DNA of 64,000 nt from Pyrocephalus nanus (taxonomy: Eukaryota; Chordata; Aves; Passeriformes; Tyrannidae). Numbering within the stretch: position 1 is the first letter of the stretch; each line of letters begins with the position of its first letter. The DNA lies in contig CM076260.1 of the NCBI GenBank assembly GCA_038380795.1, forward strand, positions 81,009,843 through 81,073,842, in the 5' to 3' direction. A program made the translations under genes and the position numbers. Below, one piece after another: positions 52,601-62,698 of the stretch. Under the pieces are notes generated by a model. That model ran no database searches and was not told where the DNA came from. It was given only the letters and a program-made list of their open reading frames with translations.

Positions 52601-53704
52601 AAAGGAGATCATCTGGTCTAATCGCTGATGTGCCCACTGAATTTCAATTTGACTCCTTTGATCCCCATTGAATTCTGACATTTGATAAATGCTCCTGTTA
52701 ATGCTCAGCCTGAGTTATCAACCCCAGAAGGGGTGTCAATCTCAGGCTTAGAACCTGACATTCTAGAGAATCCACCACCAGTCTCCACAGATGTATCTCC
52801 ATTGTGATTAAGAATGTGACTTCTGATTCATCTGACTTTTGTCTTTGTAGATTACAAATGCTTTTATTATTCTGTATTTTTTCTCTATGAAGATCTATAG
52901 TAGTCAAAACATTTTGTAGTTGTCATTTTGATAAGCTAAAAAATGATGAGTTCTTTAAGATTCTTTTTGTAAGATATTTTCTGCAACCCTAAAATATATT
53001 GGTGAATACTTTCCTGTGCCTTACTTCATTTTTAAACATCATTTTGAAAGTAGGCAAAACAAAATCTTAACCAGCTTTACAACCAACCAACAAAATGCAC
53101 AGATAAAGGCAACATTTGTCTATTTCTCTTTAGTCCTTCCCCATTTATATAGTTATGACAGTAGACTGGTTTCATCAGAGTCGGAGCTCATTTAGTATGA
53201 ATCCTAAAATTCATTCTAATCTTTTGGAGATAGAATAGAGACATCTATTTTGTGTCTTAGTATGCAGATATTTTGTGTTCAAATATATTCCCTGTTGTCA
53301 ATGGAATTAATTTATCCAGATCCAACCTGTTTTCATTTGTTTTCATTTATTATGTTATTATCTTGTAATTCTTTATTGCCTTCTTGTCCATCTCCTCCTG
53401 CCAACTTTCTGTAGTAAAACAGCAGTCAGTCTACTGCTAATCTGGTGCATATCCAGCAAAAATTCTCCATTTCACGAGGATTCCTCACTGGCAACTATTT
53501 CTTGAATGATGCCAGTTAAAGAATTATAAATCCATACAGTATGTATGTCATTGACAATGATTAATAAAAAAAGTCTGAAGCCTCACAGTGTAGCTTCAGT
53601 TGCCTGGCATCTGTGTGATTTCCCATGGTTGGAAGGCTAGAGGATATTTAAACATTTGGACAACATTCCTGGCTGTGTCATGAGCATGGTGCCTGGGAAA
53701 GAAG
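49623..53704. other. unique non-coding sequence
   Basis: No gene was recognised. A 115-codon plus-strand frame at 49762-50109 is the longest frame outside a repeat in this half of the window. It has no recognisable domain, several cysteines in no clear pattern, and no sign of conservation that I can judge. A10 at 51275-51284 is one of only two A runs of that length in the window. Confidence 0.6.
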
Positions 53705-53992
53705 TTGAACAGGAAGGTCTACTCTGAGAGATGGTCAAAAAAGAACTATCTGAAATTCAACAAAAGAAATTGCAGGGTCCTGCACGCAGGGAGGAATGAC
53801 CCAGAGCACCACTATAGGCTGAGTGCTGACCTGCTGGAAAGCAGCTCTGTGGAGAAGGACCTGGAGGTCCTTGTGGATAATAAGCTGTCCATGAGCCAGC
53901 AGTGTGGCCGGTGGCCGGCCTGGTGGCCAACAAGGCCAATGTTATCCTGGAGTGCATTAGGAAGAGCATTCCCAGCAGGTCAAAGAAGGTGA
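53705..53992 (+). pseudogene. CR1 ORF2 fragment with frameshift
   Basis: The frame shows KFNKRNCRVLHAG, then YRLSADLLESSSVEKDLE, then VDNKLSMSQQC, the stretch after the FADD box in CR1 reverse transcriptase. After codon QQC the expected alanine-rich ALVA segment is replaced by a small GTGGCCG duplication that shifts the frame. Similarity resumes in another frame from about 53902 (VANKANVILECIRKS). The copy is inactive. Confidence 0.85.
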
Positions 53993-54189
53993 TCCTCAGC
54001 CCTGGTGAGGCTGCACCTGAAGTACTATGCCCAGATCTGAGCTCCTCAGAGAGATGTGGAGCTCATGGAGTGGGTCCAGCAGAGGGCAACAAAGATGATT
54101 TAGGGACTGGAGCATCTCTCAGGGGAAAGCTGAGGGAATTGGGCCTGTTCAGTGTTGAGAAGAGATGACTTAGAGGGGACCTCATCAAG
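53705..54189 (+). mobile_element. CR1 fragment, internal, missing the 3' end
   Basis: A sense-strand CR1 segment. GAAATTCAACAAAAGAAATT (53751-53770), AGCAGCTCTGTGGAGAAGGACC (53840-53861), GGTGATCCTCAGCCCTGGTG and GGGCAACAAAGATGATTTAG match the family in order. Similarity stops at about 54189 (GGACCTCATCAA), so the 3' untranslated region and tail are absent. That is unusual, since CR1 insertions keep the 3' end, so a later deletion or rearrangement at 54190 is implied. Confidence 0.9.
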
Positions 54190-55363
54190 GGATATTTCCT
54201 ATTTGAGTGGTACAGAGGTGGCACTTTTGTGCAGGATAGATACAAGCTTTATTTCTTATGGTGCGATAAACTGCTTGCCTTCGGTGTTGTAGAGGAATTT
54301 ATGAAGTCAGGCAAATTCTTGTGGGTGAAAAACAGAGATTCAAGACTTACCATTAAACTGGAGTATGAAAAGTTGGGGCTATACTTTACACAGTTTTATG
54401 CATGGCCATTTTTCTTTTGCTTTTCTCTTTCTCACGGTATCTCTTTTGTCTTTCCAAATTTTTTGTGCCTTTCTATTCTGTCTTCTGCCTTTCAGGGTAT
54501 TTCTACTGCAGCACCTGTGTGTTCAGCCCCTGGCAGCTCCTGAATGTCATTGCTTTGAAGGAAGTGAATCTCCTTAATTTTATTTCTCCTGCTCTCTCAC
54601 AGAGGGTGACAGATGACACAGTGAGGGGAAAAAGCAGCATGAACATTAGTATGAATGGGAGCACACCATGGCACGCTGAGAACAATATTGCCTTTGCTTT
54701 GTTAAAAATGTTATTTGTAAATGTAAATTAAAGGGGTCCCTCACACAACAGATTCATTGAATCAGTCTACTGCCTAGTGAAAAAACTTTTCTCACTTTGC
54801 TTCTTCTTTTTTCCTTCAATTTCCTAAACCACATTAAAATTCATTAGTATCACACATGTAGCCTAATATACATAAAGGAAGTAATGAGTCTCCAAGGCCT
54901 GTGTGATGCTGCAAATGCAACCACATTGCTTCCCCAGTCTTTTCAATTGTACACTGGTTTTTATATGATCTTCTGTAGTGCCATATTCCATATAGGTTTC
55001 TCAGTGGAGTGTCTCTTGCCAGTTTGTTAATATCTTTCAAATGAGTTTTTACTGCTGGTCTCTCTCTTGTCTTTCTACCTGTTTAAGTGGATGCCCATTG
55101 ACAAGTCACAGACAGATGTCATGCTGCTTTCTATTGTCTTGTGGCTCTGCTGAGCTCTAATATGTACTTTCTCCTTCTAATGTGTGTAAGAAGATCAGCA
55201 AGCACCTGGCTACCATTTCAAGTATCTGCTACAGTTTTTGTCCCCTTTTCTTGCCAATCTCTCCAGCGCTCTCCCTTTTTTAACAGGTTTAAATTTCTGG
55301 TTTGAGATTTTGATAAAGATCCTTTTAAAACACATTTTACTCATTGTGGAATGAAATAAGAAG
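54190..55363. other. unique sequence between CR1 and the second LTR
   Basis: No gene or further repeat was recognised. Several short overlapping frames read through a pyrimidine-rich section (54390-54520) and are cysteine- and phenylalanine-rich by composition only. Confidence 0.65.
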
Positions 55364-55368
55364 ATCAC
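55364..55368 (-). repeat. target-site duplication, left copy (solo LTR 2)
   Basis: ATCAC directly before the LTR edge. The partner at 56547-56551 is GTCAC, differing by one transition. Confidence 0.6.
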
Positions 55369-55563
55369 TGCAGTGGGTTTGACTCTGGCTGGATTCCAAA
55401 TACCAACTGAAAGCTGCTACAGCACTGAAATTACTCTCCCTTTGTGGCTTGGCAGAGGAGAGAAAAAAAAAAGTTAGAGAATTTCTGAGTAGAGATAAGA
55501 ACTGGGACACAGTCATTTACTAATAGGCAAAACAGACTCAACGCAGGGAATAGAACTTTAACT

Positions 55564-55569
55564 TTTATC
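55564..55569 (-). promoter_or_regulatory. decayed polyadenylation signal of solo LTR 2
   Basis: At the place where the family has AATAAA, the minus strand reads GATAAA, so the signal is probably weakened. Confidence 0.4.
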
Positions 55570-55679
55570 CTGTTAGCAATAAGTTTAAGTGAGAAATAAA
55601 ACAGTCTTAGACAAACACCTTCTGCCCACCCCTTGTTCCTCCATATTCTCCCTCCTCCCCTCAGCAGTGCAGGGGGACG

Positions 55680-56200
55680 GAGAAGAGGGGAAGGTCACAG
55701 CCAGTTGCTGCTTTCCATGGGGTGCAGGGGGGTCTCTGCACTTGGATGGTCCTCTATGGTCTACAGGGGGACACCTGCATTGCCCTAGTTTTCACCATGG
55801 GCTACAGGGAGGGGTAATAGCTCTGAGTCCTCCTGTTTCTGTGGGGTCCCTTCCCACAGGAAACAGTACTTGATGGACCTCTCCAGTGAGAGTCCATCCC
55901 TTGGGCAACAGTTCTTCCTAATCTGCTGTCCCTTAGGTCACTCCTCAGTGGGGTTGCTTCATGGGCTGAGTTGTACTGACGTGGGTCCCCAACCCTCAGA
56001 AGCAGATGTCCTATCCGTGAAAACTTGTTCCAGCATAGGTTTCTCTCTCCATGGGCTACAGGTTTCCAGCAGGACTCTGCTCCATCCTGGGCCTCCCATG
56101 GGGTTGCATCCTCCTCATGCACCCACCTGCTCCAGCATGGGCTCCCCTGTGGGCTGCAGGGAGGTTTCTGCATCCTGATGGTCTTCCACAGACCGCAGGG
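55680..56200 (-). repeat. CCATGG-rich degenerate tandem region of solo LTR 2
   Basis: Plus-strand words such as CCATGGG(C/T)TACAGG recur (55796, 56051 and related forms elsewhere), each followed within tens of bases by TGCTCCA or CTCCAGCAT. This is the counterpart of the central array in solo LTR 1. The 181-codon minus-strand frame at 55802-56347 is a by-product of this array and shows no known domain. Confidence 0.6.
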
Positions 56201-56546
56201 CTTCAGCTGTAAGTCTTTCCCCTGCTTCTGGGGGAGGGAGTGGGAAGGGAAAGGCCACCCTCCTCCTCCACACTGACCTTGGAGTCTGCTTGTTATCTCA
56301 TGTTCTCCTCTGCTCTTCTCTGGGCTGGAATCTCTTCTGCACCACAACCTTCTCTTCCTCTGTTCTTCAATATGTTATCACAGAGGTACACTTTGGCTCT
56401 CCCTTGGCACAGCAGCAAGGAAGTCCCTCCTGGAGCTGGCTATCATTGGCTTTTCATAGAACAGGGGAAACTTCTAGCAGCTTCTAACTGAAACAATCCC
56501 TATAGCCTCCCCTTGCTGTCAAAAACCCAGCCACATAACCTACACA

Positions 56547-56551
56547 GTCAC
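56547..56551 (-). repeat. target-site duplication, right copy (solo LTR 2)
   Basis: GTCAC directly after the LTR edge, matching ATCAC at 55364-55368 in four of five bases. Confidence 0.6.
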
Positions 56552-56818
56552 ATTATGTCAGTGCTGTGTACTTTGCATGGCTATTGCATCTAAAGATTCC
56601 ATTCTGGATGGTGTTGGCAGTCTTAATAAAAATTCTGAATGATCTGGGCTGCCCAGTTACTAGACCTGGGAGATCAGAGCAGATGCCTGCCTTGGAGACC
56701 TCCTCAGGTCTTTTAACCAGAAAAAGCAGCAGCTGCATTTGCTAGAGGTCTCTAATATGTTGTCTGTGCTACTTTTATGATAGATAGTATGGATTTATTT
56801 ATCTGTAGTTAGTGCTCT

Positions 56819-56940
56819 TATTTTTATTTATATATACATATATTATTTTTATTGTTCTTATTGTATTTATTTTAGTAATATTATTAATATTTTATTAAAT
56901 ATTAATATAATTTTATTAATAAATGAATATATGTATTAAT
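56819..56940. repeat. AT-rich low-complexity tract
   Basis: About 120 bp of almost pure A and T with many TATT and ATTAAT words and several small inverted repeats. It is a likely easily melted, length-variable tract. Confidence 0.92.
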
Positions 56941-57862
56941 CCAAAATAAAAAGGAATCTATTGTTTTCTGTAGCAAAATCTACTGCTGCATCTAATGTGC
57001 TACACATTTAGCAAAAATTTTTTTCTCCCAGTTACTGACAAAGAGCAGAGAGCTATGAATCCTCTTGAGTTGCTCTTTCAATTCTTCTTGGCCTATTCTG
57101 GAATTTAGCTGGAAAGTACATGAGAACGTTACACTAAATTTTGCTCCTTTGTTGTTATAAAACCCAACAAAGCCATGGAAAAAACCCAAAATATGCAAGA
57201 TGAGGTCAATCCTCATCTTATTGTACAAGTTTTTTTCCCATTGGAAACATTTAAATAAATACGTTAGTGCAGAATTTATCATTATGCCCAACAAAGAAGT
57301 ATGTACAGGCTGCTCAAAACCTTGGAGCAAAACATTAAGAAAAAGTCAGATCAGAGATATTTTTGTTATTGTTTGAGTTTGTCTTTACTGATTATAAATT
57401 AAAATGTCAGGATATGTCCTGGGTGTTTTCTCCACCCAAAGAGTGGTTCTGTACATACATTAGACACATGTATTCTTTTGATATGGGAAGTGGAATCTCC
57501 AGTAGCTTTCCATTATGATGATTATAGAAATCTTATCTGTATGTTTTGCTTGGCTATGAGCATCACTACCCTTGAAAAGATATATTTCAGTGAACAGGAC
57601 TACAGCTTGAAACATTGTAGGTGCTTTTATCTTAAGCACTCTTGGTAATCATTGCTTTGCATGATTATTTTATTATGTGGATATTTATCGTTTCATATGG
57701 AAGATGTTTTTGTGACCAGGTCTGATGCTGAAAGAGAGCTAGGGAAAAACACAAGAACTTTGCTTCAGAAGAGATCTCATTTCTTAGTCATATACATATG
57801 CATGATCCCTCAGGAGCTTAGTGTAATACTTCTTTCTGTAGTCAAATTTTCAGCTATGTGCA

Positions 57863-57878
57863 TTTTTTTTTTTTTTTT
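57863..57878. repeat. poly-T tract (T16)
   Basis: Sixteen consecutive T residues followed by GGTTGG. Confidence 0.95.
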
Positions 57879-60800
57879 GGTTGGACATGGAAGTTTATAT
57901 TTCTTGTTTTAAGAAAAAGAGGTGTTTTTTAAAATAATGTTTAATTTTATTTTTTGGTAGTATCTAGAGGCTGAAATCAGAATTTGGGGCTTTTGTGGGC
58001 TACAATACGTAGGCATATTATGACATGATGGATTCTGCTTCAAAGAATTAACAACACTAAAGGGAAGAGGGGAATCTTAGTTAATCTCAGCTGTAGGGAG
58101 AAGTGTTATTTTAAAAGGTTTCTGAACCATTTCAACTTTTAATGTCCCAGTATTATGTCTTATCAGTGATAAATGGTTAGCACTTCATACTTTTGCAGAA
58201 GGACTTACAGACCTTGCTTTATTCATTTGTATTTTCAGGATGATGGATTATGATATGAGTCCTTCAATGTTTGCTGCTAGAGCAAACACTGAATCCAACC
58301 TTTCTTTTAAATAGAGAGAGATATGCTGAAGCTAAGCACAAAAGAGCTACACAAACCATTGGTAGGAAACCTATTAATTATTTAATACTTTGGAGTTATG
58401 CTTCTCATATAGAAAAATCTCACTGACCTCAGGGAGAAATAATTACTTATAGGAATAAGTTTATTGTGTTCTTGTAAAAGAAGAATTACATTCTAGAATT
58501 CATAAAAGTGTCCCCCCCAAAGCAGCAACATTCTGGATGTTCTTTTTTGTGAACTGTAGGCATACAGCAAAATTGATGAGATCGATTTAAAATATAAACT
58601 TTTCCTGAAAGGTAAGAAATCTTAAAAAAAGCCCACATGATAAATAAAGTGTATTTTAAATCATTAGATTACACTGTGGAAAGTATTTATAATTAACTTC
58701 TGATGTGCTGCCAGCTTTGCACTAATTGGACTATCTTACTTCTCCATTACATAGACAAGTGGATGACACACTTCATAAACCACCCATTCTTATTGACATT
58801 AAATGATGCATCCATCAATATCTGCCCAGCCAAGAATAGAATTTTAAATATTGATGCGCCATTCAGCTGTATAAACATCTGTATCACAGTTTTGTTGACA
58901 AAAAGTTTGTGTTGTAAACTGCACTTTGTAGAATTAAATCTGTAAATATTCCTTTCAGTATGTCCCCTTGCTTGTCTTTAAATCAGTGCAAAACAAGAAA
59001 AGACAGTAAGTAAGCTACCAGTGGTGGAATTGTGTCGGCAAAATTTAAGTGTTAAACTGCTGTTAAGCAAAGTATTAATCTCCTGGTATGTGTGATCCTG
59101 CTCCCCAGACACTAGAGTTAGTAGTATTTACAGAATTCATCTTCTGGCCAGTAGAATGTGTTAAAAGAAGTTGTGTATTAAACCTTGATTAGCAGTTCCT
59201 AAAGTTGAATTGAGTTTCTAGTACTATTGATAGCAAGTCAGATGTCTCGTACTGAAAAATTCCACAAGCGTTGAAGAGAAGCCACAACTCCTAATAAATA
59301 TTTTGTCAAGGAAAATTGTCAGAAAGAGATATCAGATACTACAAAGCATGTACCTGCTTCGAAAAAAGTGCGAAAGAAAAACAGAATGGTGTATACATGC
59401 TGTACCCTTATATTTAATAAAAAGAGGTAAAAATGAGCTTTTAAGAGGAATCAGAAGTATTCAGGATAAAGTGGACATTTGTTCCCTGGTAGTAACGCAT
59501 GCAACCTTTAGCAAGCATTTGACCACTAATAAAGGAGTCAATACAAATACTATGTTGTAAAAATATTTAAGAAATCAACTCTAACATAATTGTCTAATCA
59601 TATAATCATATTATCTGTTCCCTAAATACATTCTTTTAAAATTATTTCAGTTTCCAACATTACTGCTATTGGCAAGAAAAATGTCAGACATAACCACTGT
59701 TTGGGTGAGGATCACCTACTGAGAGGGCTAAACTGAGCCATACGCATTCAATGAACTCCCAAATTAAAGCCTAAGTGAAACCTGAGTGATCCTTAGACTA
59801 ATCTGCTGAAGGTTGAAGATTAAATATTCTCTAGGAAATAGAGTTAAATCACCATACAATAATTTATATGACAGGTTAAATGATAATATTTTTTAGTATC
59901 AGCTATTGTACATATTATTGTTGTGAGTCAGAATTCAATTATTTAAAACAAATTCTGTAAGTTTGAGGTTTTTTTGAAGGTTAACATGACTCTTAGAGAT
60001 CAGAAAGTTTTTGGATTTTGTACTGGGTGATTGATTACAGGAATGTTTTATTAATTCTGTATGTCAGAGGTTAAGTTTAGACATAAAGAAAACAATTTTG
60101 GTGTTTTGGGTTTTTTTCTTTTTTTAGGGGAAACTAGTGATTTATTCAGTTCTAAGTATAACAGAACTTTAAAAACCATGCAATGAGATCTCTTCCATTC
60201 CTCACTCTTTGCATCAAATCCATACAGAAAGCAATGATCTTCTGCATGAGGAGCACTAAAAATTACCTCTCAGCAAGGCCATATTTTTATATAACTGAGA
60301 TAAACTGGGGTCAGAATCAGTGTTAATCAGCACTGGCAAAGGAAGTACATCACTGTGAGAAATAAGCTTAGATCACTTAGTGAACTGCATTGAAAGAAAG
60401 TCGGTTCTTGGAACCAGAATGAATCATCTTCTTGTGGATTTGTTTTGTGTCTTAATCATGAAAACCAGAAAATAACCTCCCTATCCTCCAGTGAGTTATA
60501 CCTGAATGATTTTGCAGTTATTTTTAGATGTGCATAAGATGTTGAGATTCAGAATTTTCTGGTTTTTACTCTGAAGGACAAATATTCAGGAAAATATTCT
60601 GAGAAGAAAAAAACATAACTGCTTTGTTTTATATATAAATTCAGATTTCTTTTAATCAGCTGCAGAGTTATGCTTTTCATATTTGAGTGTGGATTCAGAT
60701 AGACTTGGGTGAATATAACCTTGTTAACATTTGGAACTATGAATGTATAAATATTTTTCACAGAATTTGAAGTTCTGTATCAGAAAAAAACCCTTTTGCA

Positions 60801-62647
60801 GAAGATCCCATATCATATGATGATGCAGTCATATCTTCTTCAGTGTTACATTGCAATTTCTTTATGATCAAAACAATTATCACTGGTCTTCGGAATTATA
60901 TCAAGTCCCTGCAGATGCTGCACTGTTGAATGAGAGAGCTGGGGGAGAATCCTAACTGTCATTCCAGAAGAGAAACTACTCCTTTTGTGAACATTTCCTC
61001 TCCTGTCTATGGTTGCTGTGGAGGCAGTGCAGGGCAATGTGGGGCAATGCTCTTGTGACACCTGAGATTAAGGAATCTCCTAGAGGAAAGTATAAAGAAA
61101 AGGTTGCAAAGGTTCTTATAGGAGTTTCTTTTGGAGCCTAAGCAAAAACGTGGTGTTGGCCAGACTGACCAAGTACAGTACAGTGGATCTCAAATCATCC
61201 AAAGTAGTTGCTTTACCTTTCTGTGTGGTCTATGTGAAAAATGTGTTCTATCCCTTTTCTCAGCCTTTCTCTTGCAAAGGATTTATAGCCTGGTATTCTC
61301 CATTGCTTATCAGTACAGCTAACTTGGGTAACAGCTACTCTGTTAAAAGAATGTTCAGCTTCCTACTTGTTGTTGATGCTTCTTTGTCGTGACTTGTGGT
61401 GGAAGAAGAGGTGCAAGAATTTTTTAATTGTCTTCGGGGACAGAGGGTGATTGAGGCAGTGATTTGGCTTTTCCTGAAGGCTGTTGGTGACCAGGATCAG
61501 ACATCCCCTGTCTGTAGGACTTGGGAGGCCAGTGACGTCTGGTGGATGGGTCACATCAAGCATATTTGAAAAATGGTGCCATGAGTGGCATACTTAGATC
61601 TGGAAAAGAGTGTTACTTTGCTGACTTGGGTATCAACCCCAAGGACCCTTAGCAAATATTTTTGTTTATACTCTCCTGTACCGTGTGCCTCATTTAATTT
61701 AATTAGGGGTATCTCTCCTAGGATGTAGGAGATAGGCTCCTAGTTTCTCCTCTTCAGGATTTTCAACTCCTCTCATGCTCCATATTAAATTATATTCTGA
61801 TACAGGGTATTCCCACATCTGCTTTTCTTGTTTTATGCAATTCTGAAGAATTCTTCAGGCTGCACTAACATGGAAAGTTGAGGACCTGAGTTACACACTC
61901 CCAGGAAAAGCAAAAATCAACATTTCTCAAAATAGATGCATATTCTGACCACTTGGGTGAGAAGAGAATACAGTTTTCTGAAGCAGAAGGTAAACAATTT
62001 GATGCCAATTCTTACAAGGCTAGAAGAAAGGGCAAGTAGAGAAAAAGGAAGATGAAAGATTTGACAAGAGCAAAATTAGGTGCTGACATGTATCTAGAAT
62101 AAGATGAGAAATTTTGCAAATGCCTCTAGCACCTTATTCTTGACACAGATGCTCACAAAAATCTTTAAGCACAAATTCTTCCTCCAGTGAATCATTATAT
62201 CTCTGCTAGAATTGATAATATTTTGTGCTTATGGGGTTTACAGTATTTCCTTTTTGACAGGCTTTAATAACTGCCTCTTCAATACCCCTAGGAAACATCA
62301 AAAATTATTTATTACAGTCTAGGAAATGCTGAGGCCTGTGGCTGGGAGTCTTAAATGTTTGTATTTATTACTATTTGTCTAGCCACAGTATTAATGTTAA
62401 AGTACAAAGTAACCAAGACATTGCAGACACTGGAGCCCCTAAGATCAATTTACTCAATCAAGGAGACTACATCCCTGGGCAAAGGGACACTGATTCCTGA
62501 CCAGCAATTTAATTCCAATTTTGAGAGATGCAGCAGGAATTAATGGATACATAACCCATGTGTAAACGAAGGGATTTCTCCCTGGGTAGCACTAACATTT
62601 GCTACACCAAATATTGCAGTTTGTGAAATCCAGTCCTTGCGATTCAA

Positions 62648-62698
62648 ATGCAAATATTAATATTTGGGTGTAAATATTTTTCAGTGTTACCTAGCAAC
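62648..62698. promoter_or_regulatory. candidate motif cluster: octamer, palindrome and X-box-like site
   Basis: A perfect octamer ATGCAAAT (62648-62655) overlaps a 16-bp palindrome CAAATATTAATATTTG (62651-62666). Next comes a forkhead-like TAAATATTT, and then GTTACC-T-AGCAAC (62686-62698), which fits the RFX X-box form GTNRCC, 0-3 bases, RGYAAC. Octamers bind POU proteins and X-boxes bind RFX proteins in vertebrates. Enhancer activity is inference only. Confidence 0.35.

Larger units (their letters stand above)
55369..56546 (-). mobile_element. solo LTR of the same avian ERV family, minus strand
   Basis: A 1178-bp LTR in reverse orientation. On the plus strand it starts TGCAGTGGGTTTGACTCTGG, the reverse of the family 3' end, and finishes CATAACCTACACA, so the element has canonical TG...CA ends. 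Shared blocks with the copy at 32596 include the GTTATCACAGAGG/CTTTGGGATAAC promoter side, AAACTTCTAGCAGCTTCT near the 5' end, the CCATGG-rich centre and the GGCAAAACAGACTC/GTCTGTTTTGC region near the 3' end. It looks more diverged or a different subfamily. No internal proviral sequence remains. Confidence 0.88.

Noticed and set aside
33690..55363. A single provirus bounded by the two LTRs
   Set aside because: The LTRs are in opposite orientation, 22 kb apart, each with its own different target duplication, and no retroviral genes lie between them.
55589..56491. Several overlapping plus-strand frames of 65-102 codons
   Set aside because: All lie in the minus-strand solo LTR and arise from its CCATGG-rich array.
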